DNA from: Serratia bockelmannii
Lineage (GTDB): Bacteria > Pseudomonadota > Gammaproteobacteria > Enterobacterales > Enterobacteriaceae
Assembly: GCF_008011855.1 (NCBI RefSeq)
Contig: NZ_VOUX01000003.1
Location: 496,001 to 560,000, forward strand
Direction of reading: 5' to 3'
Length of the DNA stretch: 64,000 nucleotides
Of the stretch, positions 25,539-35,962 are shown piece after piece. Within the stretch, counting starts at the first letter, position 1; every line of letters starts with the position of its first letter. The notes under the pieces are model-generated. The model saw only the letters and a list, made by a program, of their open reading frames with translations. It was not told the origin of the DNA and did not search any database. Made by a program: the position numbers and the translations under genes.

Positions 25539-25707
25539 GCTCCCCTCACTCGCTTCCTGCGGATGACGCATCATTATTGATCTTTCCGTCGTGAGGATTA
25601 TTTAAGTTTCATTGAGTTATTACAACAGAACGCGGGAAATTTACAGCTGGTTGCATTTGGAGCAGAACTCTTGCGATTCGGCGGTAGTTTCCTGCACGAC
25701 ATCTCTC

Positions 25708-25713
25708 TAGAGT
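25708..25713 (+). promoter_or_regulatory. -10 element of the Omr small RNA
   Basis: TAGAGT lies 7 bases before the expected Omr start (25721). The -35 region is weak, as expected for an activator-dependent promoter. In E. coli omrA/B are activated by OmpR; TTTACAGCTGGTTGCATTT at 25640-25658 is a candidate OmpR site (inference). Confidence 0.45.
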
Positions 25714-25720
25714 AGGTGAT

Positions 25721-25814
25721 CCCAGAGGTATTGATTGGTGAGAAATCAGCATACTCTGTATGTTGAAGCCATTTTCAATTGCACCAACCTACGCGGATGC
25801 GTAGGTTTTTTTTT
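25721..25814 (+). ncRNA. omrA: OmrA/OmrB-family small RNA
   Basis: The 5' end CCCAGAGGTATTGATTGGTG is identical to the conserved seed of E. coli OmrA, and the 3' end is a perfect hairpin AACCTACGC-GGAT-GCGTAGGTT (25786-25807) followed by a run of T, as in OmrA/B (GCACCAACC...GGATGC). The central part differs, as is usual. Length about 94 nt. Omr RNAs act with Hfq to repress outer-membrane protein mRNAs, csgD and ompR. The position directly before aas is the same as in E. coli. Whether it is OmrA or OmrB cannot be decided with one intact copy. Confidence 0.92.
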
Positions 25815-25877
25815 GCCTGCCATATAGTATTCTTTTCCCTACAACGATTTACGCCTCCATGGCCAAGGGAGAAGGGC

Positions 25878-28031
25878 ATGATCTTTTCACTGCTGCGCGC
25901 GCTGTTTCGCCTGTTGTTTCGGGTTCGGGTCGAAGGGGACGTCCAGCACTTCGAACGGCAAAAATTACTGATTACGCCGAACCACGTCTCTTTCCTCGAC
26001 GGCGTGCTGTTGGCGCTATTCCTGCCGATAAAACCGGTGTTTGCGGTTTACGCCAGCATCGGCGAGAGCTGGTTTATGCGCTGGCTGCGGCCTTACATCG
26101 ATTTTGTCTCGCTCGATCCTACCAAGCCGATGGCCATCAAGCAGCTGGTGCGGATGGTCGAACAGGGACGGCCGATCGTGGTGTTCCCTGAAGGGCGCAT
26201 CACCGTGACCGGCGCGCTGATGAAAATCTACGACGGCGCGGCGTTTATCGCCGCCAAATCGGGCGCCACCGTGGTGCCGGTGCGGATCGACGGCCCCGAA
26301 TTCAGCCCGTTCGGCCGTATGGCTGGGGTGTTCAAGATCCGCTGGTTCCCGCAAATCAACATTCGCATCTTGCCGCCGACCACGCTGCCGATGCCGGAGG
26401 CGCCGCGTGCGCGCGATCGCCGGGCGTTGGCGGGCGATCGGCTGATGCAGATTATGATGCGGGCGCGGATGGACACGCGCGAACCGCAGACGCTGTTCCA
26501 TGCCTTGCTGGCGGCGCAGCACCGCTATGGGCGCCGAAAACCGTGTATCGAAGACATCACTTTCAAAGAAGACAGCTACCAGACGCTGATCAAAAAATCG
26601 CTGGGTGTCAGCCGCATTCTGCAACGCTTTACCGCCGAAGGGGAACACGTCGGGCTGCTGTTGCCGAACGCCACTATCACCGCGGCGGCGATCTTCGGCG
26701 CTTCGCTGCGCAATCGCATTCCGGCGATGCTCAACTACACCGCCGGCGCCAAGGGACTGAACAGCGCGATGACGGCCGCCGGTATCAAGACCATCGTCAC
26801 CTCGCGCCAGTTTCTGGAGAAGGGCAAGCTGACCCACCTGCCGGAACAGGTGCCGCAGGCTAACTGGGTATATCTGGAAGATCTGAAAGACACTGTCACG
26901 CTGGCGGATAAGCTGTGGATCCTGCGTCACTTGCTGCAGCCGCAACGCGCGGCGTTGCCGCAACGCCCGGAGGACGCGGCGCTGCTCCTGTTCACGTCTG
27001 GATCTGAAGGCCACCCCAAGGGCGTGGTGCATTCGCACGCCAGTCTGCTGGCCAACGTAGAACAAATCCGCACCATCGCCGATTTCACGCCGCGCGACCG
27101 CTTCATGTCGTCGCTGCCGCTGTTCCACTCGTTCGGCCTGACGGTGGGGCTGCTGACGCCGCTGATTACCGGCAGCCGCATTTTCCTCTACCCCAGCCCG
27201 CTGCACTATCGCGTGGTGCCGGAGCTGGTGTATGACCGTAACTGCACGGTGCTGTTCGGCACGGCGACCTTCCTTAACAACTATGCGCGCTTCGCGCATC
27301 CGTATGATTTTGCCCGCCTGCGCTATGTCGTGGCCGGCGCGGAGAAACTGGCGGACAGCACCAAACAGATCTATCAGGACAAATACGGCATCCGCATTCT
27401 GGAAGGCTATGGCGTGACCGAGTGCGCGCCGGTGGTCTCGATCAATGTGCCGCTGGCGACCAAGGTGGGCACCGTCGGCCGCATCATGCCGCAGATGGAG
27501 GCGCGCCTGATCGCGGTGCCGGGTATTGATAACGGGGGCCGTCTGCAGCTGAGGGGGCCGAATATCATGAAAGGCTATCTGCGGGTTGAGCGCCCCGGCG
27601 AACTGGAGCCGCCGGCGGCGGAAGATGCGAATGGTGTACTGCAGCCGGGCTGGTATGACACCGGTGATATCGTCAGCCTGGATGAGCAGGGTTACTGCAC
27701 CATTCGCGGCCGCGTGAAACGCTTCGCCAAGCTGGCGGGTGAGATGGTGTCGCTGGAGAGCGTCGAACTGCTGGCGCAACGGCTGTCGCCGGAAAAACTG
27801 CATGCCGCCACGGTCAAAGGCGACAGCAGCAAGGGGGAGGCGTTGGTGCTGTTCACCACCGATCCCGCTATTACCCGCGAGGCATTGCTGCGGGTGGCGC
27901 GCGAACTGGGCAGCCCGGAGCTGGCGGTGCCGCGCGATATTCGCCTGCTGAAAACGCTGCCGGTGCTCGGCAGCGGCAAACCCGATTTCGTCACCCTGCG
28001 TCATATGGCCGAACAGCCGGAGAGTGCCTGA
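25878..28031 (+). CDS. aas: Bifunctional 2-acylglycerophosphoethanolamine acyltransferase / acyl-ACP synthetase
   Basis: 717-aa inner-membrane enzyme that re-acylates lyso-phosphatidylethanolamine using acyl-ACP. The N-terminal PlsC-type domain has NHVSFLD (His36, Asp41) and FPEGR; the C-terminal AMP-forming ligase domain has [14 protein letters not shown] and [10 protein letters not shown] 25878 (after AAGGGAGAAGGGC) gives a length close to E. coli Aas (719); an extension upstream runs into the Omr terminator. It overlaps lplT by 1 base (TGATGA), forming the lysophospholipid import and repair operon. Confidence 0.95.
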   Translation: MIFSLLRALFRLLFRVRVEGDVQHFERQKLLITPNHVSFLDGVLLALFLPIKPVFAVYASIGESWFMRWLRPYIDFVSLDPTKPMAIKQLVRMVEQGRPIVVFPEGRITVTGALMKIYDGAAFIAAKSGATVVPVRIDGPEFSPFGRMAGVFKIRWFPQINIRILPPTTLPMPEAPRARDRRALAGDRLMQIMMRARMDTREPQTLFHALLAAQHRYGRRKPCIEDITFKEDSYQTLIKKSLGVSRILQRFTAEGEHVGLLLPNATITAAAIFGASLRNRIPAMLNYTAGAKGLNSAMTAAGIKTIVTSRQFLEKGKLTHLPEQVPQANWVYLEDLKDTVTLADKLWILRHLLQPQRAALPQRPEDAALLLFTSGSEGHPKGVVHSHASLLANVEQIRTIADFTPRDRFMSSLPLFHSFGLTVGLLTPLITGSRIFLYPSPLHYRVVPELVYDRNCTVLFGTATFLNNYARFAHPYDFARLRYVVAGAEKLADSTKQIYQDKYGIRILEGYGVTECAPVVSINVPLATKVGTVGRIMPQMEARLIAVPGIDNGGRLQLRGPNIMKGYLRVERPGELEPPAAEDANGVLQPGWYDTGDIVSLDEQGYCTIRGRVKRFAKLAGEMVSLESVELLAQRLSPEKLHAATVKGDSSKGEALVLFTTDPAITREALLRVARELGSPELAVPRDIRLLKTLPVLGSGKPDFVTLRHMAEQPESA

Positions 28032-29215
28032 TGAATCCTTCGACCGAGTCCCCTTTGTTGTCACGCGGCATGATCGCGGTGATCAGCGCACAGTTCCTCT
28101 CGGCGTTCGGCGACAATGCGTTGCTGTTCGCCACGCTGGCGTTGATCAAGCAGCAGCTGTATCCAGACTGGAGCCAGCCGATCCTGCAGATGGCCTTTGT
28201 CGCCACCTATATCATTCTGGCTCCATTCGTCGGGCAGATCGCCGACAGCTTTGCCAAAGGGCGGGTGATGATGTTCGCCAACGCCCTAAAATTGGCGGGA
28301 GCGTTGGTGATCTGTTTTGGGGGGAACCCGTTCCTGGGTTACAGCCTGGTCGGCGTGGGGGCCGCCGCATATTCACCGGCCAAATACGGCATTCTGGGCG
28401 AGATCACCAGCGGCGAGAAACTGGTCAAGGCTAACGGCCTGATCGAGGCCTCGACCATCGCGGCCATTCTGACCGGTTCGGTGGCCGGCGGTATTCTGGC
28501 GGACTGGCATGTGGTCGCGGCGCTGGCGGCCTGCGCCTTGGTTTACGCGGGGGCCGTGGTCGCCAACCTGTATATTCCGCGTCTGGCGGCGGCGCGCCCG
28601 GGGGCTTCATGGCGGCCGCGGGCCATGACGAACAGTTTCTTTACCGCCTGCGTTACGCTGTGGCGCGATGGGCAGACGCGTTTCTCCCTGATCGGCACCA
28701 GCCTGTTTTGGGGGGCCGGCGTGACGCTGCGTTTTCTGCTGGTGCTATGGGTGCCGGTGGCGCTGGGTATCGCCGATAACGCCACGCCGACGCTGCTGAA
28801 CGCCATGGTGGCCGTCGGCATCGTGGTGGGCGCGGGTGCCGCCGCGCGCTTCGTCACGCTGAAGACGGTGAAACGCTGTATGCCGGCCGGGATCCTGATC
28901 GGCGTCGCGGTCGCGGTATTTGCGCTGCAAACGACCATGCTCAATGCCTACGTCTTGCTGGCGATCATCGGCATGCTGGGAGGCTTCTTCGTCGTACCGC
29001 TCAATGCGTTGCTGCAGGAGCGGGGCAAACATTCGGTCGGCGCCGGCAATGCGATCGCGGTGCAAAACCTGGGTGAAAACGCCGCCATGTTGCTGATGCT
29101 GGGCCTGTATTCTTTGGTCGTGAAGCTGGGCGTGCCGGTAGTGGGCGTCGGCGTAGGGTTTGGCGTGGTGTTTGCGCTGGCGATTTGCGCGTTGTGGTGG
29201 TCGCAGCGGCGGTGA
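28031..29215 (+). CDS. lplT: Lysophospholipid transporter
   Basis: 394-aa MFS-type inner-membrane protein (E. coli LplT about 397) that flips lysophospholipids inwards for Aas. Conserved start [26 protein letters not shown] and roughly 12 helices. The ATG overlaps the aas stop, so expression is coupled. A GC hairpin follows at 29220-29240. Confidence 0.93.
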   Translation: MNPSTESPLLSRGMIAVISAQFLSAFGDNALLFATLALIKQQLYPDWSQPILQMAFVATYIILAPFVGQIADSFAKGRVMMFANALKLAGALVICFGGNPFLGYSLVGVGAAAYSPAKYGILGEITSGEKLVKANGLIEASTIAAILTGSVAGGILADWHVVAALAACALVYAGAVVANLYIPRLAAARPGASWRPRAMTNSFFTACVTLWRDGQTRFSLIGTSLFWGAGVTLRFLLVLWVPVALGIADNATPTLLNAMVAVGIVVGAGAAARFVTLKTVKRCMPAGILIGVAVAVFALQTTMLNAYVLLAIIGMLGGFFVVPLNALLQERGKHSVGAGNAIAVQNLGENAAMLLMLGLYSLVVKLGVPVVGVGVGFGVVFALAICALWWSQRR

Positions 29216-29219
29216 AACG

Positions 29220-29240
29220 GGGCGCAGCCTGGCTGCGCCC
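29220..29240 (+). terminator. Hairpin between lplT and tas
   Basis: GGGCGCAG-CCTGG-CTGCGCCC, 8-bp perfect stem with 5-nt loop between convergent genes. Downstream tract is not T-rich on the plus strand. Confidence 0.55.
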
Positions 29241-29248
29241 TCAGGGTA

Positions 29249-30289
29249 TTAAGGTGCCGGAATGGTAAACCGGGTGTGGATTTCTTCGAGCGCCTGCAGC
29301 ACGTCCTCATCCAGAATCACGTCGAGGCTGTCGAGGTTGATTTTCAACTGCTCCACCGAGGTGGCGCCCAACAGGGTGCTGGCGACGAACGGCTGTTGAC
29401 GCACGAAGGCCAGCGCCATCTGCGAAGGGTCCAGCCCGTGTTTTTTGGCCAGCGCCACGTATTCGGCGATCGCCAGCTGGGTTTGCTGCCCTGAATAACG
29501 ATTGAAGCGGGTGAACAGCGTATTGCGCGCACCGGCCGGTTTAGCGCCGTTGAGGTATTTACCGCTCAGCGTACCGAACGCCAGGCTGGAATAGGCCAGC
29601 AGTTCTACCCCTTCGTGCTGGCTGATTTCGGCCAGGCCAATCTCAAAGCTGCGGTTCAGCAGGCTGTACGGGTTTTGGATCGACACGATGCGCGGCAGCT
29701 CGTGTTTCTCCGCCAGCTGCAGATAGCGCATCACGCCCCAGGGCGTTTCGTTGGAGACCCCGATATAGCGAATTTTACCGGCGCGCACCTGCTCGGTCAG
29801 CGCCTCCAGGGTTTCCAGCAGCGTGACCGTGGCTTTGTCATCGGTATATTGATAGTTGAGTTTGCCAAAGCAGTTGGTGGCGCGCTGCGGCCAGTGCAAT
29901 TGGTAAAGATCGAGATAATCGGTGTTCAGCCGCTTGAGGCTGGCGTCCAGCGCGGCGCGGATGTTTTTGCGATCGAGCGCCTGCTGCGGGCGGATGCTGC
30001 TGTCAGTGCCGCGCACCGGGCCCGAGACTTTGCTGGCCAGGACGATTTTTTCGCGATTGCCGCGCGCTTTGATCCAACTGCCGATATAGCTCTCGGTCAG
30101 GCCCTGGGTTTCCGGGCGGGGCGGCACCGGATACAGTTCGGCGGTGTCTATCAGGTTCACGCCTGCGGCCAATGCATAGTCCAGTTGCGCATGGGCGTCG
30201 GCTTCGCTGTTCTGTTCGCCAAAGGTCATGGTGCCCAGTCCCAGCACGCTCACTTCTAAAGAACTGTGGGGAATACGGTGGTATTGCAT
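29249..30289 (-). CDS. tas: Aldo/keto reductase Tas
   Basis: 346-aa NADPH-dependent aldo/keto reductase, same length as E. coli Tas. Catalytic tetrad visible as Asp48, Tyr53, Lys87 and His132 (NLIDTAELY, ASKVSG, LYQLHWP). In E. coli it restores prototrophy to some tyrosine auxotrophs; the natural substrate is unclear. Last gene of the mutH-ygdQ-ygdR-tas same-strand group, 205 bases after ygdR. Confidence 0.93.
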   Translation of the reverse strand: MQYHRIPHSSLEVSVLGLGTMTFGEQNSEADAHAQLDYALAAGVNLIDTAELYPVPPRPETQGLTESYIGSWIKARGNREKIVLASKVSGPVRGTDSSIRPQQALDRKNIRAALDASLKRLNTDYLDLYQLHWPQRATNCFGKLNYQYTDDKATVTLLETLEALTEQVRAGKIRYIGVSNETPWGVMRYLQLAEKHELPRIVSIQNPYSLLNRSFEIGLAEISQHEGVELLAYSSLAFGTLSGKYLNGAKPAGARNTLFTRFNRYSGQQTQLAIAEYVALAKKHGLDPSQMALAFVRQQPFVASTLLGATSVEQLKINLDSLDVILDEDVLQALEEIHTRFTIPAP

Positions 30290-30494
30290 TAACGGCCTTC
30301 CTTTCTTGTTAGCGCTGACGGGCCGTGCGGCCCGGTGAAACAGGAGCCCAATTCAGAAGACGGCGCAAAGTCCGTCGGGCGGCGATGTCGCCTTTCCTGA
30401 CTATAACCAAGCGGTGAAGATGGGGGAAGCGGATTCCGTGCGGACACGAATGAGAGCTACCGCGCTCGAGCGGGCGATAGCCGGCGAGCGGTGA

Positions 30495-30713
30495 TTAGCG
30501 TTCGATAACCTGGGAAACCTGGTCGCCGTTGATCTGGCGGTGGTTGCCTTTCTCATCTTTATAACTGATGAGTCCGGTGTCTGTGTCGATCTCTGGTTTG
30601 CCTTGCGTCAGGATCATGTTGCCGTCTTTGGTCGCCATGACGTAGTCGCTGGAACATCCCGCCAAACCGGCGGCCATCACCAGCGCAGACACTGCCATTA
30701 CCCACTTTTTCAT
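30495..30713 (-). CDS. ygdR: YgdI/YgdR-family lipoprotein
   Basis: 72-aa lipoprotein with lipobox LAGC (Cys20) followed by [21 protein letters not shown], the DUF903 core. Serine at +2 suggests outer-membrane sorting. Length equals E. coli YgdR, and the tas-ygdR-ygdQ context is conserved. Function unknown. A paralogue, ygdI, lies at 59104. Confidence 0.92.
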   Translation of the reverse strand: MKKWVMAVSALVMAAGLAGCSSDYVMATKDGNMILTQGKPEIDTDTGLISYKDEKGNHRQINGDQVSQVIER

Positions 30714-30837
30714 CCTGCGGATCCTCGATTATGCAGAAAACAATGTTCTTTCAAGATTAGCAAACTCTTGGCCGGGGGCGTCTCAGATAAGTCTTTATCT
30801 GATAAGAAAAAGTGAAATGAGGGGGCAACGAAACGGC

Positions 30838-30860
30838 GGAAGCCGCCTATGGCGGCCTCC
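30838..30860 (-). terminator. Hairpin after ygdQ
   Basis: GGAGGCCGCC / GGCGGCTTCC on the minus strand, a 10-bp stem with one G-U pair and a 3-nt loop, 9 bases after the ygdQ stop and followed by GTTTCGTT. Weak intrinsic terminator candidate between ygdQ and ygdR. Confidence 0.45.
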
Positions 30861-30868
30861 GCGTAGGG

Positions 30869-31585
30869 TTATTCCGGCGAACGGTTTTTCTTGCTGCGCA
30901 TCAGATTGAGCGCCTCTACCGACATGGAGAAGAACATGGCGAAGTAGATGTAGCCTTTCGGCACGTGCACCTGGAAGCTTTCCAGCATCAGCGTGAAGCC
31001 CACCAGGATCAGGAACGCCAGCGCCAGCATTTTTACCGACGGATGGCGATTGACGAATTCGCCGATCGGCCGGGCGGCGAACATCATCACGCCGACGGCG
31101 ATCACCACCGCCGCCATCATGATGAACAGATGGTCGGAGAGGCCCACGGCGGTAATCACCGAGTCCAGACTGAAGATGATATCCAACAGCATGATTTGCA
31201 CGATCGCGCCGAAGAAGCTGTGCACCTTGGTGTGGTGCTCTTCTTCCGACCCCTCGATGGTTTCGTGGATCTCTTTGCTGGCTTTCCAGATCAGGAACAA
31301 TCCCCCCAGCAGCAGGATCAAATCGCGGGCGGAAATAGAGTGATCCAGCACGGTGAACAGCGGGTGCGTCAAGCGGATCACCCAGGCTATGGAGGCCAAC
31401 AGCGCCAGACGCATAATCATGGCGGCGGCCAGCCCGAGCCGGCGAGCTTTGTTCTGTTGCGCTTTGGGCAGCTTGGCCACCACCAGCGACAGAAAAATGA
31501 TGTTATCAATACCCAGTACGATCTCAAGAATGGTTAGCGTACCTAACGCTAACCAGGCATTGGGATCCATAATCCATTCGAACAT
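30869..31585 (-). CDS. ygdQ: TerC-family membrane protein YgdQ
   Basis: 238-aa inner-membrane protein with about seven helices, near-identical in pattern to E. coli YgdQ (237 aa): LGTLTILEIVLGIDNIIFLSLV and LLDIIFSLDSVITAVGL are the TerC-family acidic helix motifs, likely ion-binding. ATG 31585 (MFEWIMDPNAWLAL) matches the E. coli start; an 11-residue extension upstream is unlikely. Lies 100 bases after mutH on the same strand. Confidence 0.92.
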   Translation of the reverse strand: MFEWIMDPNAWLALGTLTILEIVLGIDNIIFLSLVVAKLPKAQQNKARRLGLAAAMIMRLALLASIAWVIRLTHPLFTVLDHSISARDLILLLGGLFLIWKASKEIHETIEGSEEEHHTKVHSFFGAIVQIMLLDIIFSLDSVITAVGLSDHLFIMMAAVVIAVGVMMFAARPIGEFVNRHPSVKMLALAFLILVGFTLMLESFQVHVPKGYIYFAMFFSMSVEALNLMRSKKNRSPE

Positions 31586-31685
31586 TGCCCGACACACCTT
31601 AATACTAAATAAATGCAAAGTGTGAATTATACGCGTTTATCGCGGCGCTGACAGGGTTAGCTAAACCAGAGTTAAACGAAATCGC

Positions 31686-32372
31686 CTAGATTGAGAAATG
31701 TCTTGCCAGCAGCGCGCCGGTAAAACCCTTTTTCAGATAGAAACCGCGCGGCAGCGTCATGATAGGTTGCCCCTGTTCGCCGATGGCTTCGGTGAGCGCC
31801 TTGTTGTTGGCCGCTTTGGGGCGCAGTTGCAGCACTTCGCCGTGGCGCGCGGTGATGCGTTCTACGTGACCGAGCACGATCAGATCCATCAGTTCTTCCC
31901 AATCGCGGCGCAACCTCTCTTCTTCTGCCGCGCTCGGGCTCCACAGCAGCGGCGAACCGACGCGGCGCTGGGCCAGCGGGATCTGCCGTTCGCCTTCTAC
32001 CGGTATCCATAACACGCGCGCCAGCTTGTGGCGAACGTGGCTGCTGGCCCAGGTGACGCCGCTGTTGCCGGTGAGCGGGGCGACGCAGACAAAAGTGGTT
32101 TCCAGCGGTTTGCCGGCGGCGTCGACAGGAATGGTTTTCAGCTCAATGCCCAGCTCGGGAAAATCCTGTTCCGGTTTGCTGCCGGCCATGGCGCCGAGAT
32201 ACAGCTCCAGCAGCATGCCCACCCAACCCTTATCGCGTTTCAGATCCTTGGGGATCGGCAATTGCGCACGGGCGGCCAGTTCACCAAAGCTGAAGCCGGC
32301 CAGCGCCTGAGCGCGCTCGAACAGCTGCCGTTCATTTTCCGGCGGGGGCGGCAAAGGGGATAAAAATGCCAT
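31686..32372 (-). CDS. mutH: DNA mismatch repair endonuclease MutH
   Basis: 228-aa endonuclease that nicks the unmethylated strand at hemimethylated GATC during MutSL-directed repair. The catalytic DxExK set is present as Asp70, Glu77 and Lys79 ([13 protein letters not shown]), at the same numbers as in E. coli. Its presence implies Dam-directed repair in the host. Head of the mutH-ygdQ group; divergent from rppH across the DARS2-like gap. Confidence 0.96.
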   Translation of the reverse strand: MAFLSPLPPPPENERQLFERAQALAGFSFGELAARAQLPIPKDLKRDKGWVGMLLELYLGAMAGSKPEQDFPELGIELKTIPVDAAGKPLETTFVCVAPLTGNSGVTWASSHVRHKLARVLWIPVEGERQIPLAQRRVGSPLLWSPSAAEEERLRRDWEELMDLIVLGHVERITARHGEVLQLRPKAANNKALTEAIGEQGQPIMTLPRGFYLKKGFTGALLARHFSI

Positions 32373-33068
32373 AAATCAAGCCTGTCGAATTTGGTTGAAA
32401 AATGTACTGCAATTATACACGGCGAGCGATAACCGCTGTCGCCTGGGGAAAAGAATAATAGTAGCATGATTTTACATGACTTTTTTTCTTTCCTTACGTG
32501 GTCGACAATACACTCACGGGGCTTGTTCACCTGAAGCCACCGACAATAAACAGGATCTTACACCTATTTATCCACAGATTTATGGGATAACCCAAATTTT
32601 TGCCGATCACTGGTTCAATTTACAGCCTTGACTCAGGCGGTTTTTTACGAATTTGTCCGTTTTGTGCGTAACTTGCCCGCATAATCTGTGGATAAAAACG
32701 GCGTTGGTGGATCTTTCGCCAGGGTAAGATCCTTACCGTGCATAGATCACATTTTTGACCTGTTCATCATTGCGTGTTGTTGGTTAATCATATGTTTTTA
32801 AAGTAAATATGTGTTTTTCGGTATGAGGGGATATTTGAGGGGGTGAGAGTTTTACCGGCTTATCCCTCGAGTTCTGCACACACCTATCCACAGAAAAAGT
32901 GAATAAAACCGGCTTAAAAGGCTGGGGTATGTTTATAACTTTGCCTATATCTGTGAGTTATCCCAATGTTATCCGGCCCGCAGCACCGTAAAGCAGTGGT
33001 TTACCGCCTGTAGCTTGTGTGAAACAATCAGGACATCTATGCGAATTTAAGCTTATCGAGGTAGTCCG
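32373..33068. other. DARS2: mutH-rppH intergenic region with DnaA boxes (DARS2 equivalent)
   Basis: Nearly 700 bases without a gene. It contains two perfect DnaA boxes in opposite orientation, TTATCCACA at 32568-32576 and TGTGGATAA at 32687-32695, a near-box CTATCCACA at 32884-32892, and further partial TTATCC sequences at 32582-32590 (minus) and around 32957-32975. In E. coli this same gap holds DARS2, the site that converts ADP-DnaA to ATP-DnaA with IHF and Fis. A 6-bp inverted repeat GGTAAG/CTTACC (32723-32737) lies in between; IHF and Fis sites were not securely identified. The rppH and mutH promoters must also be here. Confidence 0.75.
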
Positions 33069-33596
33069 GTGATCGATGATGATGGCTACCGCCCGAATGT
33101 TGGTATCGTAATCTGTAATCGTCAGGGGCAGGTCTTATGGGCCCGCCGTTACGGTCAGCACTCCTGGCAGTTTCCCCAAGGTGGGATTAACCCTGGCGAA
33201 ACTGCGGAGCAGGCGATGTACCGTGAGCTGTTCGAAGAAGTGGGGCTGAGTAAAAAGGATGTGCGCATCCTGGCTTCGACCCGCAACTGGTTGCGCTATA
33301 AATTGCCGAAACGTTTGGTGCGTTGGGACACAAAGCCGGTTTGTATCGGCCAAAAGCAAAAATGGTTTTTGTTGCAGCTACTGTGCAATGACGCTGATAT
33401 CAATATGCAGCGCAGCAGCACGCCGGAGTTCGACGGTTGGCGCTGGGTGAGCTTCTGGTATCCGGTGCGCCAGGTGGTGTCGTTCAAACGCGACGTTTAC
33501 CGCCGGGTGATGAAAGAATTCGCCGTGACCGTGATGCCGATGCAAGAGCAGGCGGTGCCGCGGCAGGCCCCCGCTTATCGCCGAAAGAGAGGTTAA
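33069..33596 (+). CDS. rppH: RNA pyrophosphohydrolase RppH
   Basis: 175-aa Nudix hydrolase that removes pyrophosphate from mRNA 5' ends and starts RNase E decay. Nudix box [22 protein letters not shown] at residues 38-59. GTG start at 33069, as in E. coli, giving [10 protein letters not shown]. The next gene ptsP starts 12 bases after the stop, the conserved rppH-ptsP pairing. Confidence 0.96.
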   Translation: MIDDDGYRPNVGIVICNRQGQVLWARRYGQHSWQFPQGGINPGETAEQAMYRELFEEVGLSKKDVRILASTRNWLRYKLPKRLVRWDTKPVCIGQKQKWFLLQLLCNDADINMQRSSTPEFDGWRWVSFWYPVRQVVSFKRDVYRRVMKEFAVTVMPMQEQAVPRQAPAYRRKRG

Positions 33597-33608
33597 GTTA
33601 AGCCGACT

Positions 33609-35855
33609 ATGCTCACGCGCTTGCGAGAAATTGTAGAGAAGGTGGCCGCGGCGGCCAGTCTGACGGATGCGCTGGATCTGCTGGTCAATGAAACCTGTCT
33701 GGCGATGGACACCGAAGTGTGTTCCATCTACCTGGCGGACAACGATCGCCGCTGCTACTACCTGATGGCCACGCGCGGTCTGAAAAAGCCGCGCGGGCGC
33801 ACTATCGCATTGGCGTTTGACGAGGGCGTCGTCGGGTTGGTCGGCCGCCGGGCCGAGCCGATCAACCTGGCCGATGCTCAAAGCCACCCCAGTTTCAAAT
33901 ATGTCCCTCAGGTGAAAGAGGATCGTTTCCGATCCTTCCTCGGGGTGCCAATCATTCACCGGCGCCAGCTGTTGGGCGTGCTGGTGGTGCAGCAGCGTGA
34001 GCTGCGCCAGTTCGACGAAAGCGAAGAGTCTTTCATGGTCACCCTGGCCACGCAGATGGCCGGGATCCTGTCACAGTCGCAGCTTAACGCCATTTTCGGC
34101 CAGTATCGCCAAACGCGCGTGCGCGCGCTGGCGGCCTCGCCCGGCGTGGCGGTGGCGGAAGGGTGGCAGGACAGCAGCCAGCCTTCGCTCGATCAGGTTT
34201 ACCGCGCGTCGACGCTGGACACCGCCAGCGAGCGCGAGCGCCTGACGTTGGCGCTGGAAGAGGCCGGCGCCGAATTTCGTCGCTTCAGCAAGCGTTTTGC
34301 CGCCAGCTCGCAAAAAGAGAGCGCGGCGATCTTCGATCTTTATTCTCACCTGCTAAACGATGCCCGCCTTAAGCGCGAATTGTTCGCCGAAATTGATAAC
34401 GGCTCGGTGGCGGAATGGGCGGTGAAGCAGGTGATAGAAGCCTTTGCCGAACAGTTCGCCAAACTGCAGGACACCTATATGCGCGAGCGCGGCAGCGACC
34501 TGCGCGCGCTGGGCCAGCGCCTGCTGTTCCACCTCGACGACACCACTCAGGGCGCCACCCAGTGGCCGGCGCGCTTTGTGCTGGTGGCGGATGAACTGAC
34601 CGCGACATTGCTGGCCGAAGTGCCGCAGGATCGCCTGGTCGGCGTGGTGGTGCGCGACGGCGCCGCCAACTCGCATGCGGCGATTTTGGTGCGGGCGATG
34701 GGCGTGCCGACGGTGATGGGCGCCGACATCCAGCCTTCTCTGCTCAGCCAGCGGCTGCTGATCGTTGATGGGTATCGCGGCGAACTGCTGGTCGATCCTG
34801 AGCCGGTGCTGGTGCAGGAATACCAACGGCTGATCAGCGAAGAACAGGAACTGAGCAAGCTGGCGGAAGACGACGTCGAACAGCCGGCGCAGTTGAAAAG
34901 CGGCGAACGCGTTCAGGTGATGTTGAACGCCGGCCTCAGCCCGGAACATGAACAGCTGTTGGGCGGCCGGGTGGACGGCGTGGGATTGTACCGCACTGAA
35001 ATTCCGTTCATGTTGCAAAGCGGTTTCCCTTCCGAAGAAGAACAGGTCGCGCAGTATCAAGGTATGTTGCAGCTTTACCCCAACAAACCGGTCACGTTGC
35101 GCACGCTAGACATCGGCGCCGACAAGCAACTGCCCTACATGCCGATCAGCGAAGAAAATCCCTGCCTGGGCTGGCGCGGCATTCGCATCACTCTGGACCA
35201 GCCGGAGATCTTTTTGATACAGGTGCGCGCCATGCTGCGCGCCAATGCCGGCACCGGCAACCTGGGCATTTTGCTGCCGATGGTCACCAGCCTGGAAGAG
35301 GTCGATGAGGCCAAGCGCCTGATTGACCGCGCCGGGCGCGAGGTGGAAGAGGTGCTTGGCTACGCGATCCCGAAACCGAAAATCGGCGTGATGCTGGAAG
35401 TGCCGTCGATGATTTTCCTGATCCCGCATTTGGCCGGGCGCGTCGACTTCATCTCGGTAGGCACCAACGATTTGACCCAGTACCTGCTGGCGGTGGATCG
35501 CAACAACACGCGGGTAGCCTCGCTGTACGACAGTCTGCATCCCGCGATGCTGCAGGTGCTGAAGCTGATCGCCGAACAGGGGAAAGCGGCCGGGCTGCAG
35601 CTTAGCCTGTGCGGTGAACTGGCCGGCGATCCGATGGGCGCGCTGTTGCTGGTGGGCATGGGCTATCGCAATCTGAGCATGAACGGCCGCAGCGTGGCGC
35701 GCATCAAATACCTGCTGCGACATATCGACCTTGCCGACGCGGAAGTGTTGGCGCTCCGGGTGTTGAACACCCAAATGACCACGGAAGTGCGCCATTTGGT
35801 GGCGGCGTTTATGGAGCGACGCGGCATGGGCGGGTTGATTCGCGGCGGCAGATAA
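33609..35855 (+). CDS. ptsP: Nitrogen PTS enzyme I (EI-Ntr)
   Basis: 748-aa cytoplasmic phosphotransferase, exactly the E. coli length. N-terminal GAF sensor (about 1-170), then a PEP-utilising enzyme: phosphohistidine domain with DGAANSHAAILVRAMG, and the PEP-binding barrel with GIGLYRTEIPFM-like and MLEVPSM segments and the C-terminal LCGELAGDP. It phosphorylates NPr using PEP and responds to glutamine/2-oxoglutarate through the GAF domain (family knowledge). Second gene after rppH. Confidence 0.96.
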   Translation: MLTRLREIVEKVAAAASLTDALDLLVNETCLAMDTEVCSIYLADNDRRCYYLMATRGLKKPRGRTIALAFDEGVVGLVGRRAEPINLADAQSHPSFKYVPQVKEDRFRSFLGVPIIHRRQLLGVLVVQQRELRQFDESEESFMVTLATQMAGILSQSQLNAIFGQYRQTRVRALAASPGVAVAEGWQDSSQPSLDQVYRASTLDTASERERLTLALEEAGAEFRRFSKRFAASSQKESAAIFDLYSHLLNDARLKRELFAEIDNGSVAEWAVKQVIEAFAEQFAKLQDTYMRERGSDLRALGQRLLFHLDDTTQGATQWPARFVLVADELTATLLAEVPQDRLVGVVVRDGAANSHAAILVRAMGVPTVMGADIQPSLLSQRLLIVDGYRGELLVDPEPVLVQEYQRLISEEQELSKLAEDDVEQPAQLKSGERVQVMLNAGLSPEHEQLLGGRVDGVGLYRTEIPFMLQSGFPSEEEQVAQYQGMLQLYPNKPVTLRTLDIGADKQLPYMPISEENPCLGWRGIRITLDQPEIFLIQVRAMLRANAGTGNLGILLPMVTSLEEVDEAKRLIDRAGREVEEVLGYAIPKPKIGVMLEVPSMIFLIPHLAGRVDFISVGTNDLTQYLLAVDRNNTRVASLYDSLHPAMLQVLKLIAEQGKAAGLQLSLCGELAGDPMGALLLVGMGYRNLSMNGRSVARIKYLLRHIDLADAEVLALRVLNTQMTTEVRHLVAAFMERRGMGGLIRGGR

Positions 35856-35962
35856 TCGCCGCGCGATGTGATTTTTTTACAGAACTTTTCCCGCGCTGCC
35901 GGCCCGGACCACGCTAAGCCTATGTTATGATGCGCAACCTCAGCGCGACGCATGTTCGTCGT

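Noticed and set aside
25329-25580. 83-codon open frame upstream of the Omr RNA
   Set aside because: No ribosome-binding site or recognisable domain, and it overlaps the Omr-like relic.
25586-25713. Stretch reading as a peptide DYLSFIELLQQNAGNLQLVA, possible gene remnant
   Set aside because: No start codon, closed by an in-frame stop upstream, and it covers the expected promoter of the Omr RNA, so coincidence is more likely.
26016-28064. Long minus-strand open frame opposite aas
   Set aside because: Same reason: composition-driven antisense frame over a well-conserved enzyme gene.
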